A DNA stretch of 64,000 nucleotides from Malania oleifera. Lineage: Eukaryota; Streptophyta; Magnoliopsida; Santalales; Ximeniaceae. The position numbers were made by a program, and so were the translations under genes. This document shows, piece by piece, positions 25,788 to 38,115 of this stretch (position 1 is its first letter; every line of letters begins with the position of its first letter). The stretch lies in assembly GCF_029873635.1 (NCBI RefSeq), contig NC_080426.1, positions 49,924,093 to 49,988,092 on the forward strand, in the 5' to 3' direction. The notes below the pieces were generated by a model. That model was not told the DNA's origin. It made no database searches and saw nothing but the letters and a program-made list of their open reading frames with translations.

Positions 25788-27590
25788 ACCAGACTGAGCC
25801 CAACTGGTCTCCCTTATAGGGCGGAGATTCCCCAATTCAATTTACCGGGCTGAACCAAACCGGTCTCCCTTACAGGGTAGAAACTCCCCAGTTCAATTTA
25901 CGGGCTAAACTCAACTGGTACATAAAAATATTTTTGTACATGTAAAATAATTTTGAAAATTCAAGCAGAGATGTACACGTTTAAGCTCTAAAAATGCACT
26001 CACACAAGATATGAATTGAGCTCAAGTGAGTAAGGGTGTTTTCCTCAAAATAATATTTTCAATCTTTGAAAGATCATGTATATAATTCATGCTTCAAAGA
26101 TTTAACCTTAATAAAGATTTTCTCCAAATTTTTTTTAAAAGAATAATAGGAGAACCTAGGGTTTTGACTCTTAAGACACTTTTTTGCAAAAACTGAATGC
26201 AAATGATCTTTGATGTTAAGTGAAATGTGCAATAAAAGCTTCAAAGATCTATTATAAAATAAACAATTTTTCTAACAAATATTTGCAATAAAAATGTTTG
26301 GAGAAGTTAAGATTTATGCTTAAAAACATTTTTGCAATAAATACAATATGGGCTTTTGAATCTTGCAATAGATGTGCAAAGATTCACAAGCTACAAAAAA
26401 CAAGTTCTTTCAAAAATATTTATCAATGAAATAATCAGGAGAAACTTTAAGCTATACTCTTAAAAATGATTTTCAAAAATTAAAGGATAAGTGAGAGTAT
26501 ATGATCTAAGATAATAAAAAAAAAATGCCCACATAATATGTTCTCTTCTAATAAGATTTTTCAAAATGAATGAAAGGAAGAGAGAGAGAGTATAAAAATT
26601 TTGCCCCAAAGAGAAGATTTTTCAAAAAAAATGTTGGGGGAAATTTGATTAAAAAAGGTTTTAAGAGGACTTTTAAGATAATCAAAGTTACTAATTGAAG
26701 CTTATGAAGGGGTATTTATAGATTTTGGAAAAAATGTGACCATTGGGCACATGCTCGTCATTTTAGAAAAGATTAAGTGAAAAAATAATGACGATTAGTG
26801 CTTAAAAAATAAGTCAACCCGAGAGCCTCAGTCAACTGGCCTAAGCATTGGTCGACTGACCTCTCACAATGAATTTGAAATTTAAAAAAGTTCGGTCAAC
26901 CAAGCAACGGGACGGTCGGTTGACTTAGGGCGATTTCCCCTTTCTTCATAGGTTCGATCAGTTGGCCAAATGACCGGTCGGCCGAGCCTTGAAGGCCAAT
27001 CGGTTGAGGCTATTTTGAACTTAAGAGGTTGGTCGAACGAGGAAGGTTGAAAGGCAAAGTCTAGATGTCGGTCGATTGAGGACACTACATTGAAAAACGG
27101 TCGATTGACTGAGCCTTGTCAAAGTTTGACTTCTAATTTTGGTCGGTCAACTGAGCATATTTGACCTGGAGGAGTTTGGTCGATTGAGGTCTTGAATACC
27201 TCAGTTTATGCGCTGATTTTGACTCTAAAGCTATTTCAAAAACCTTTGTTGGATTTTAACTTTTACGAAAAAGGTTTTCTCTTAAAGGTTAGGTCCCTAA
27301 GGTCAATCTATGGTCATCTGAGTTTTGGTAATTCATATCATGCAGATACATGCATTATTACAGACCAAATATAAAAATTAAATGCAATACAAATTTAAAA
27401 GATGTGTGTTTGTCTTTTGCTTTTCAGTCTTCATGGAATATGCCAGAATGATGTTAAGCTTGAAGTTTATCCTGACTTCCACTTCCCCTTATGTGTGTGT
27501 TTGAATTAAAGACCTGTTTACAAACTAAATACACACATAAGATACAAATGGTTTGTTAGCATCAAAATAGAGATTGAACTAAAAAAATCA
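25788..27590 (-). repeat. left LTR of the Copia-type element, second part
   Basis: This matches 34390-36195 throughout. On the minus strand it carries a TATA-like site (TATTTATAG near 26712) with, directly upstream, an array of GGTCGACCGA-like phrases (26820-27190). It ends AAAATCA at 27590, followed by the polypurine tract. Confidence 0.85.
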
Positions 27591-29757
27591 ATAATTTCCC
27601 CCTTTTTGATGATGACAAACACCTAAGGGAAAAATGAGTACAACCTGAAAAGGCTCCCCTTAACAATATGCGTAATTTAAAAATGTAGACAATAGAACAC
27701 AAGCATATGAAGAAATAAGACATTATAATTTAATTATGCATTTAATTTTTGCATTAAGGCACATTTAACCTCAGATATTTGCCCCTATGTTATTTACCCA
27801 AATTTTTTTTTCCCTTTTTGGTCATTATCATTTTGCTCATAAGTCTCTCCCGCTTTTAGCATCATAAAAAAAAGTTAAGTTAAGTAGAAAACACATTGAC
27901 CATTTAAAACTAACTTAACTTAAAAGAGAAACTCCCCCTTTTTAAAATAATTTTTTATTTTTCTTAAAAAACTCTCCTCATTTTGGTATACGACTTAGGC
28001 ATAGAAAATTTAGAACTATTTTAAAAATATTTGGTAATTTTGCACACAAAAATAGTTTAACAGGTCATTTAAAAAAATGACATGAAAGACATGGTCAGAC
28101 CAGAAATATATACAAACTATTTCAATTTGAGCATCACATAAGACTCGCAAAAGATTGGAATTTAAAAACATACAGCATATGAAAAGGTAGGTTTGAGCAT
28201 AAAATCAATTTAACTAGTTCACATGCATTTTATGTATAATCAATATGCAACACCCTTAAAAAGTTTTGTTATATATAAATTTCATGACATAAAATTTTAA
28301 CACAAGATAGCACAAGTTATGGAGCATAAAACATACAGGCAAGAAACAAGATATATTCCATGTAAGTTCATTTTTTGCATTTAAAATATGTGTGTGTGTG
28401 TGCGTGTGTGTATATATATATATGTATATGTATATGTATATGTATAAAAATATATATCCCCTTATGATTTTCGGTAAATACTGGGGGTCAAGCTTGCTTA
28501 AAAAGAAACTTTAACATAAAAGTTCAAACAAGCAAACATCTTTCTAGTAAACAATTAAGCACAGAACATGTTATAATCAGAAAGATGCAACCATATTGAT
28601 CCAAAAATGATTTAGACAATTTAATCATAGATCATATGACAAAATAAAAATAGTGGCAATATTATTTCAATTTAAGATATTCAACAAATTCATCATACTT
28701 TAATGCACATGCCACGTTCAATTCAAACCAAATCTAAGCCTAAGAATGGGTGAGCGCAACACGATAGAAATGTAAGTTCAAAAGCTTCCCCTATCGATTT
28801 GAATACGTGCTTAGATGCTTTTGTTACTTATACTCATTCTAATAGTGAAGTTTCATTAAAACCATTTAAACAGTATAAGTATTATTTTCATTCTTAATAG
28901 ATTTTACTGAATATATGTTAAACAATTTATATTTAACCAGTAAAACCATTCCTAGAACACACATGTACCAAAAATTTAACATTAAGTCATGTGCAAGGTG
29001 TTCGTGCATACCAGGAACAATCCATATCAAAGATATTTTAATAAAGATAGGATATGATATTCAGAGTACTTAAAAAAATTGTGACTCAAAAAGTAGGAAC
29101 AATAGTAATGTAAATCCATGGAGTAGGTGAATTTTAATCTTTTTTCACAAAGATGGGGCTAAAACTCCCTGGTATATTCTCAAGCACACAAAAGTGCATT
29201 TATGGGTAACGATGAATTTCATTTAAGCACACTCAATATATGTTCATCCTTCATAACAAAACTTAGTGTGCAAGAGATTATAGACATTAAGCTCTTATTC
29301 ATTTTCCTTATGAGTGGGGCTTAAGCTCCCCTATATATTTGCATGCATGCATACTTGCATTTTGGTTTAAGGATGATGTTCATTTAAAAGCATTCATCAT
29401 ATATTCATCCTTTCAAAGGATTTCAGTATGCACCAAAAATTAAGCATTCAACACTCAAGCATGACGGATTGCATTTCAATTTAGCACTCGATAGCCAATC
29501 ATGGCTATATTCAATAGTTATGTAATAAGGGTTCAATATGAAGGTGACAGAACTTAAAATACACAATGAGTGTATGCGAAATGAAAACTCCCCATAAGTC
29601 ATGCAATTTCCCTGGTCACATGAACCATCATCAAGATATAGGATGTTTAGTTACAAGGATGATGCTTTATCATTTAGGTCCTAAGTGAAAGTACTTAACC
29701 CAAAGATTTGAACCAAATGGTGTCCACAAACTAGTCCTTCATAGGACAAAAATGTGT
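27591..29757 (-). other. non-coding interior of the Copia-type element, 3' side
   Basis: It begins with the polypurine tract region (27597-27620). No gag or pol similarity is seen on either strand. Loose repeats of about 165 bp occur (29140-29290 against 29305-29440, both with GGGGCT(A/T)AA and ATATATTCATCC-like phrases). A TG/TA microsatellite lies at 28388-28450. Confidence 0.6.
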
Positions 29758-29762
29758 ACTTG

Positions 29763-31841
29763 TGTTGACTCTATGAGTCTGATCCCGTTTTGGTTATGAC
29801 AAAACCAATGTTTCTCACTTGTGCACTGAACTTCTTGAATAGGTTTATCCTTAGCATGCACTGTTGGTAGGAACTCAAGTAAGTCATTATGACTATGAAG
29901 ATCAAGCTTCATTTATGGCGTTTGAAGAATCGAAAGAATAAAGACCTATTTTTTATTGTATTTGCATTCATTTTTATATTGGTCTGTAATAATTTATATA
30001 GGTCTATAATGATTATCTGCATATCATGCATATAGGATATATTGTAAGCTCAGCAAATGATCATACATAGACCATAGATTGACCATAGGGACCGAATGAC
30101 CTTAGGGCACCTTTCGATCGACCAACTCTCAATTTTTGGGCTTTGTTTAAAAGCTCAAAAATGACTTTAGAAAGACCTTAGGTCCCAGCATATGCACATA
30201 AAATAGTCACCATTATCATTCAAAACCAAGGGATCAAAATTGAAATAAACTGGACTTAATTGAAAATTTTGTGAGAGGTTGAGCGACCAAACCTGTGGTG
30301 TTTAATACACCTCGGACGCCCGAACCGCTGGGAAGTCAGCGGGTTGACCCAGTTTCACGTGACCAAACCAGAAATGAGCGTATTGTCTTTGGGTGACCGA
30401 ACCCTTAAAAGGGAACTTTTCACTAACTTGGGCCTTGAAGATTTTAGTTCAAAATAGGCCTCGAGCGACCGAACTTGTTAGTTTGGTTAACTGAACTTAG
30501 TTTCGGGCACCCGAACTGCGGACATAATGTTTCTAACTTTTGTTCAGCCAACCGAACCTAGACTTGGGCTACCAAATCTTTTAAGATGCCTTTTAGAGCT
30601 GAGTTTATTTGGGCGACAGAACCATAGTTCAGCCACCCGACTCATCTCGGGTTACTTAATAATTTATCATGGTTAAAAGGGTTAAACAAGGTTAATCTTT
30701 CTAAATTAATTTAAAACAAATCTAATAATGCTCTGCATGTCCTAAACGGTCATAATTAGGCCTTGGTCTATATATATGAGTTCATTTGTGAGGATTAGGA
30801 ATCAATTAGCAAAAATTATTAACAAAAATCCTCTCTATTTTAAAAATCCTATTTTGCCCAAATACTCTCATTTCTTCATTCCCTTGATACATCTTAGTAT
30901 TGTGAGAGTGTTATATTGTGTTATTGATTATTAGAGATTGCTAATACTCTTGTTGCCTTGATTGTTTATTGACATTGATTTTGGGGAGTTTAGTTAAGTT
31001 TATCCCAAAAATTTGAACATTATAAATCTTGTGTTGGGATAAACTAATAAGTTTAAGGATCTTTGCATTGTCATTGTAAGATTCTTATAGTTTTGATTTT
31101 GTTGTACAAAATATTTTTTTACAAGTTACAATATTTTCAAACTACTATTGTGTTCATTTCATTGAAGGAAATCTTTTGAGTTAGTTTGAATATCTGATTA
31201 GCATCTTTGAAACCCTGATTTGTTATTGAGATTTGATATAATTTGTTTCAAAGATATAACTTGTTTAGAACACTCTTGAACATTCCAGTGATCACATCTT
31301 GTTGAGTGTTGTTTGTATAAATATTCACATCACTAAGCTTACATTTACCTATACTGTTGATGTGCATGTGATTGATTACATTTGGCACACATCTGCTTTA
31401 CTGAGAAGCATAATCATTGCACCGGATGTATTGTGAAAAATACTGTTATATTTCAGGCGTGGCCTGAGGGGGCGGTAATCTAGCCCGGTAAGGATTGGCT
31501 GTAAAGCCCTGTGTTATTTGACTTGATTGTAAAGGTTAAGGTTAGCCTTGTGCTAATTGACCTGGTTGTTTAGGTGTCGCTCCACCCATTAAGTGAGTTT
31601 ATAGTGGTAATCCTTGTGCTTATTAGCCAAGGCAGGGACATAGGCAGTTTGTCAAACCTCGATAACATTTCTGATGTCGTCTCCTTTACTGCTTTATTGT
31701 GCATGTTTGATTAAATTTCTACGCAGTTTAAATTCCGTCATATATTTACATTGATTTATTTTATATGCACTAGATTGACCTAGGGGATAAATTTTTTATA
31801 TACCAATTCACCCCCCTTTTGGGATTGCACCAAAGCTAACA
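29763..31841 (+). mobile_element. solo LTR S3 (Copia type) in the Copia-type interior
   Basis: It is a 2.08-kb LTR starting TGTTGACTCTATGAGTCTGA and ending CAAAGCTAACA, with a perfect TSD ACTTG (29758-29762 and 31842-31846). A TATA-like CTATATATATGAG at about 30763 is preceded by many GACCGAACC-like phrases (30100-30660), giving a plus orientation. No interior remains. Confidence 0.85.
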
Positions 31842-31846
31842 ACTTG

Positions 31847-33788
31847 TTTTTCAATTTATCACATGGTATATAGGATTCAACATGTACTAACATATTGAAT
31901 TATTTAGCGTCCTAGGAAGAAGAAATGAATTGCTTATACTAATCATGGACTAATTCCACTTAAGCATATTAAACAGTATAAGCACTCTTTCCAAAGCAAC
32001 TACACTGGATATCTATCAAGGACATTTTATCATTTGACTAGTATAGTCTTTCGTATATGTTCTTGTGCATGCATTTTCGACTAAGGATGAAAATTAATAT
32101 TCGTTTATTATTCACTCATCTTTTCAAAAACATTTTGGCAAGCATCATATCAATGCGTTTTAGTACATGGTTTTGTTTTGGGAAAAAATCTTACAAAATT
32201 TTGGCAACATGCCATTTATAAATTGAACATTTTCTCATTTTACCATATACCTAAAACCTGATAGATTCAAGCAAGCAATTTATAATAATCTGCATCATGC
32301 AGATACCATTTAGTTTAAGCATGCGATAACCTATATCCACTATTAACATGCAATTCACAATATACTGCATCAAGCATGCAGTTGGCATTCAACACACACA
32401 TGCATTTCAATAGACAATCAACTTAGGATATTCAGTAAAACTCAATGATAGTTCATGCTAAAATAAATCATCCATCAAATGTAATTCATCTTTGAGCGAA
32501 GGATGGATTGTGAGCATTTAGAGCAATGATTATAATTAACTATCCATAGAATGAGTTTAAACATTTAATGAGAAATGGATAGTGGTATTCAACACTCAAA
32601 TCATCCAATAAAAAATGATGAGATGTACCACAAATCAGTGCAATAGAATAAGGTATTTATTGGATGAGATTTAAATTTTCTGCTCCTCCTTAGTTATGCA
32701 GCCAAAAAATTTTATATTCAATGAACAGTATTTGACATAACTAATATTTTCTAATATGGGGATGAACTTATGAATTTGATCAAGCGTGCTCCATAATGAG
32801 TTTTAGGTTATATGATATATGAAGTATTATGATAAATTTCCTAAAACTTCAAGCTGTATGATGGACAAAGTATGTTATATTTAAGATAATTATATTAAAG
32901 CACATATAACTTTAAAAATCTTTTAACAAATAAATACTTATTTATCCATGTAAAGGGGATTTTCAAACTTAATCATGCTATAACCAATATTATTATATAA
33001 TAGCCAATCATAATGATATTTATATATATTGATCATAGATTGGACATACCACTTTAATTTTCATATTGACTTGTTTTTCTAATAGTCTTAGTGTAACAAT
33101 AGTGTATACTAAAATTCAGGTTTTAAGCACAAAAACATTATTTAAGCAATCAAAGTATTAAGACCCCTTATTATATCAAAAGTAAATCTTATGAGTATGG
33201 ATAAATTACTTTTCAAGCTCATCATAAGATAACATGAAAAAAAATCAACTCATGATTCAATAGAAAATTCAACAAAAATATTACATGAATCATGACATGA
33301 AATAAATAATAAAGTATAATGATAAAGATAAGCTTTTCTTTTTAATCATTCTTAATCGTTTAAGCTTGGAATGGTGTTCTCCTCTCTCTCAATTTTTCTA
33401 TACCTCTGATGGTTCCAAAAATCCGTAGCACTTAAAAGATGATAGAAATATTAGTAGCTAAGGTACAACGCAGAATGCATGACACTCTGATGATTTGCAA
33501 TAAAACTATGTTAAGCTCGTTCAAATCATTTTTAGGTTTGGGGAAACAATACACTTAAAAAATATTTTCAATGGGATATAAATTTTCTTTTGACAATCAC
33601 TTTCCATAACCTCTAATCAATTGATTTTACAAAAATATTTTCAATAATCAAATGGTAAAATCTATTGATGAAAACAGTGGAGGATTTGCAAAGGATTAGC
33701 CCTCAAAACAAGGGCACACAAAAAATGAGCCATTGCAATTTTTATGCAAATGCGGTTAAGCTTATTGCAACCGAACTCTGATACCAAT
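31847..33788 (-). other. non-coding interior of the Copia-type element, 5' side
   Basis: It ends at the initiator-tRNA-Met primer site (33775-33788). No open frame above noise and no pol motif was seen. In the element's own direction this would be the leader region. Confidence 0.6.
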
Positions 33789-36195
33789 TGATGTGAATGG
33801 TGTATTCCCAAAAGGGGGGTGAAATGGAGATTTAAAAAAAAAAAAACTTCCTAGGTTAATTTAAGATCTCAAACAGTATTTCATAACCTAGGGTCATTCT
33901 AAGCAGCCTCAATTCCCCAAATGATCATGTATGCTAATATTTAAAACCAATAAGACATTCATAACAAATTAAATATTAGCATACAAATACCTCATCATAT
34001 CCTATTTAAATATTAAGGTGTGTATGTAAAATGATTTACCAATTAATGTGAACATACACGAGTGCAACATATCTCATTTAATTTAATGTGTGCATGCAAA
34101 TAATTATAACAATAAATAGACAAGCATACACATGTGAAAATTAAAGTGCGGAAATATAAATGAAATAAAGAAAGAGAGACACAATATTTGTTATCGAGGT
34201 TCGGCTGAATCAACCTATGTTCCTGCCTTAGGTATACCCCCCAAGGATCCTACTATCCTTGCTCACTTAATAGGACGGAGCAGAAGCTGTTTACAACCTT
34301 TCCTTACGGGGCAAGGAAAAGCTCAGCTACACTTACCGGGCGAAGTTATAACCCAACAACACTTTATGGGCGGTGCCAAAACCTAGCTCAATTACCAGAC
34401 TGAGTCCAACTGGTCTCCCTTATGGAGCGAAAACTCCCTAGTTCAATTTACCTGGCCGAACCAAACCAGTTTCCCTTATGGGGCAGATACTCCCCAATTC
34501 AATTTACGTGCTGAACTCAATCGGTACATAAAAATATTTGTGTATATGTAAAATGCTTTTGAAAATACAAGCAAAGATGTACACGTTTAAACTCTAAAAA
34601 TGCACTCACACAAAATATGAATTGAGCTCAAGTGAGTAAGGGTGTTTTCCTCAAAATAATATTTTCAATGTTTGAATGATGATGTATATAATACATGCTT
34701 CAAAGATTTAACCCTAATAAAGATTTTTTTCTAATTTTTTTTCAAAGAATAATATGAGAACGTAGGGTTTTGATTCTCAAGATTTTTTTTGCAAAAATCG
34801 AATACAAATGATCTTTGATGTTAAGTGAAATGCACAATAAAAGCTTCAAAGAACTATTATAAAATAAACAATTTCTCCATCAAATATTTGCAATAAAAAT
34901 GTTTGGAGAAGTTAAAATTTATGCTCAAAAACGTTTTTGCAGTAAATACAATATGAGTTTTTGAATCTTGCAATAGATATGCAAAAAATCACAAGCTAAA
35001 AAAACAAGTTCTCTCAAAAATATTTATCAATGAAATAATCGGGAGAAATTTTAAGCTATACTTTTAAAAATGATTTTCAAAAATTAAATGTTAAGTGAGA
35101 GTATATGATCTAAGATAATAAAAAGAAATTTGCCCACATAATATGTTCACTTCTAATAAGATTTTTCAAAATGAATGAAAGGAAGAGAGTGGAAGAGTAT
35201 AAAAATTTTGCCCTAAAGAGAAGATTTTTCAAAAAAAATGTTGTTGGGGGAACTTTGATTAAAAAGTTTTTGAGAAGATTTTTAAGATAATCAAAGTTAC
35301 TAATTTAAGCTTATGAAGGGGTATTTATAGATTTTGGAAAAAAATATGACCGTTGGGGACACGCTCGTTATTTTAGAAAAGATTAAGTGAAAAAATAATG
35401 ATGATTAACGCTTAAAAAATAAGCCAACCCGAGAGCCTCGGTCGAATGACCTAAGCTTCGGTTAGCTGACCTCTCATAATGAATTTAAAATTTTAAAAAT
35501 TTTGGTCGACCAAGCAATGGGACGGTCGGTTGACTCAGGGCGATTTCCCTTTTTTTCGTAAGTTCGATCAGCTAGCCAAATGACCAGTCAGCCGAGCCTT
35601 GAAGGCCGGTCGGATGAGGTTATTTTGAACTTAAGGGGTTGGTCGGCCGGGGAAGGTAGAAAGGCAAAGTCCAAATGTCGGTCGATCGAGGACACTACAT
35701 TCAAAAACGGTTGATCGACTGAGCCTTGTCAAAGTTTGACTTCTGACTTTGGTCGGTCGACTAAGCATATTTGACCTGGAGGAGTTTGGTCGACCGAGGT
35801 CCTTGAATACCTCTATTTATGCCCTGATTTTGACTCTAAGGCCATTTCAAAAACCTTTGTTAGATTTTAACTTTTATAAAAAAAGTTTTCCCTAAAAGAT
35901 TAGGTTCCTGAGGTCAATCTATGGTTATCTGAACTTTGGTAATTCATATAATGCAGATGCATGCATTATTACAAATCAAATATAAGAATTAAATGCAATA
36001 CAAATTTAGAATAAGTGTCTTCATCTTTTACTCTTCAATCTTCATGAAATATGCCAGACTGATGATAAGTTTGAAGTTTCTTCTAACTTCCACTTCCTCT
36101 TATATGTGTGTTTGAACTAAAGACCTGTTCTAAATACACACATAAGATACAAGTGGTTTGTCGGTATCAAAACAGAGATCAGACTCAAAAAGTCA
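33789..36195 (-). repeat. right LTR of the Copia-type element (5' LTR), uninterrupted
   Basis: It starts TGATGTGAATGG and ends AAAAAGTCA. It serves as the empty-site reference for S1 in the left LTR. TATA-like TATTTATAG (minus) lies near 35320. The array of GTCGAC-centred phrases (GGTCGACCAAG, GGTCGGTCGACT, GGTCGACCGAGG) spans 35430-35800. Confidence 0.88.
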
Positions 36196-36203
36196 ATAAT
36201 ATT

Positions 36204-36247
36204 ATATCATTATATACTTATATGTATGTATATATATATATATATAT

Positions 36248-36282
<35 letters not shown>

Positions 36283-36431
36283 GTATATTATAATACATTT
36301 TATCTTTATCCTTATATATACATATATATATATGATATTATTTAATTAATTAGTTAATTAATAATTTAATTTAATGATAATAATAATAATTTTAATTTTT
36401 AATTTTAATTTTTTAAAATATTTTTTACCCT

Positions 36432-36466
<35 letters not shown>

Positions 36467-37400
36467 GTCGTTATATTTTCTATTCTCCATACAATGATGA
36501 AAAAATTGACAATTAGAAAAATACCACTCCAACCAGAGATTCTATCCGGTGTGCTTAGTCCATCTCGAGTAGTCAACCACGTAATAAAATTTTGGAATGT
36601 TGCCTCTAAGCTCAATAAAAAAGCGCACCTACACATAGAATAATTATAAACTCTTATTAGAGGCCAAGTAGAGTGTATGTTGAAGTTGCCATTCTTTTAC
36701 CCCCAATTAAGTCTTATAATCTTTTAGGGGGTTGGCAACAAAATTCAAAAGGTGTCTCATAAGTTAAAATTATTATTATTTTTAAATTACTTATATGTTC
36801 ATGATTTGTAAATCTTGTAATTAAAAAATAACTAATAATATTAGGGGCATTTTAAGAAGAATAAAAAAAAAGTCCAAGTTGAAAATTACTTCCTCTCTTA
36901 TTAATGGTATCAATATTACATTATTATAATAAATTAATAAAAATATTGCACTTTTTTCAATAGGTACATATTTTAATTAATATAAAAATGCTATTATTAT
37001 TATTAGAATTATTATTATTATTTGTGCATATGGACGTCCACTTAACAATGCACTACTTTTTTTCATTTACAAATCAATTCAAGAGTTTTGTGGTTGTAAA
37101 CTCTACACATTTACTTAAAAAAAAAAAAAAATTCTCATCTTACCGAGAGTTTGGTTTGAATAAAATATAATATAAAATTATATTAAATTTTATTTAAATT
37201 TAAGACTTAAAATCTATTTTCTCAAATGTACCATGAGAGTTTGTAAATTTATTTTTTAAAAAATTATTTTAAAATTTTATAGAAATGTAAACCCACACTA
37301 ATTAAATTTAAAAGTTGAAATTTACATACCCAGTGCGGCCTTAAATTCCAAAATTAAAAGATAAATTGAATACCAAATTTGCCCTTAATGATCCGGGAGC
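36204..37400. other. AT-rich intergenic DNA with TA microsatellites
   Basis: (TA)n/(CA)n tracts lie at 36220-36285 and 36436-36465. No gene, TIR or LTR motif is recognised. Short open frames here are low-complexity. Confidence 0.5.
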
Positions 37401-37740
37401 CGAGTGACTCGCCCGCCGGTACCGACGCGGGGTAATCGGATTCCCACTACGGTTCTCTATAAGAACGAGCCGTGTATTTCATCAGTTGAATTCTAGGGTT
37501 TCCCGTTATTAACGCCGCTGGTTCTCTCAAAACTCCATATTCTCTTTCGTATTCCCCCGTACATTTTTTCGTATATTAGGATTCAAGATGCTATGACGAT
37601 ACAACAGAAAAGGAAAATCATCGATCGCGGGGTATAATCATCCTGTGAGATGAATCTCTATTCTGGTTCGTATTCACTGAGCATTTTTTTTTAGTGAATA
37701 TATATATATTTTTTCCTTTGGAGAGAATCGAAGGACCTAT
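37400..37740 (+). promoter_or_regulatory. orphan promoter and 5' leader of an unidentified host gene
   Basis: A locally GC-richer block (37390-37450) is followed by a TATA-like CTATAAGAAC (37457-37466). The plant telo-box TAGGGTTT (37494-37501) sits 28 bp further on, a typical arrangement at start sites of plant translation and ribosome-related genes. Pyrimidine-rich leader sequence follows. No convincing coding exon comes after it before AT-rich DNA and the MULE. A 5' intron or loss of the gene body are both possible. Confidence 0.4.
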
Positions 37741-37915
37741 GGAGGAAGTACTTGTACAGAACATGTGCTTTCGGCCAAGTTTGCCTTCGGAAATGGAAAT
37801 GAAAGCAGATCGTCGCACCGGATTTTATGTTAACTTTCGGTGCGGTATCTCACTAGATCTAATTTTCGGACAAAATTTTCCTGAGAAAATGCTTTCACTT
37901 TACAGTTCTGTTTAA
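37740..37915 (+). CDS. short open frame after the orphan leader, doubtful
   Basis: Starting MEEVLVQNMCFRPSLPSEME, it runs 58 codons in the same strand as the promoter-like block. Composition is mixed and I recognise no domain. It could be a first exon, an upstream ORF in a leader, or chance. Confidence 0.2.
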
Positions 37916-38115
37916 TTTTCTCGCAGTAAGCGAAGGTCCCAGCAGAGGGGTAAGAAACATAGAATGTGAACTCTCTAACGATGATAAACCTTCGTAGAGT
38001 AATGTGCTGGATTGAAGGATTCTCCAAATCATGATTATGTTTTTGGAGCGTCTAGAACCCTCAGCTAAATATGATGAAACACGAAACCAAACATAAATTT
38101 GTATTTTGAGCAAAT

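Larger units (their letters stand above)
1783..36195 (-). mobile_element. Copia-type LTR element, coding-free (LARD-like), outer shell of the nest
   Basis: Two matching LTRs of about 2.4 kb enclose a non-coding interior. The left LTR is split by a 23-kb insertion (1783-2389 and 25788-27590) and the right LTR is 33789-36195. The right LTR abuts CTCTGATACCAATT (33775-33788), which on the minus strand is a primer site for initiator tRNA-Met. The left LTR abuts a polypurine tract that follows TTTGTCATCATCAAAAAGGG on the minus strand, a signature of SIRE/Maximus-type Copia elements. The same ATAATATT lies just outside both ends (1775-1782, 36196-36203). The interior (27591-33788, less a solo LTR) shows no gag or pol, so it was probably mobilised in trans. 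By eye the LTRs differ at about 7% of sites in their first 400 bp. The element is a fossil. Confidence 0.8.

Noticed and set aside
36220-36465. TA-rich tracts as TATA promoters
   Set aside because: They are long microsatellites with no leader or gene following.
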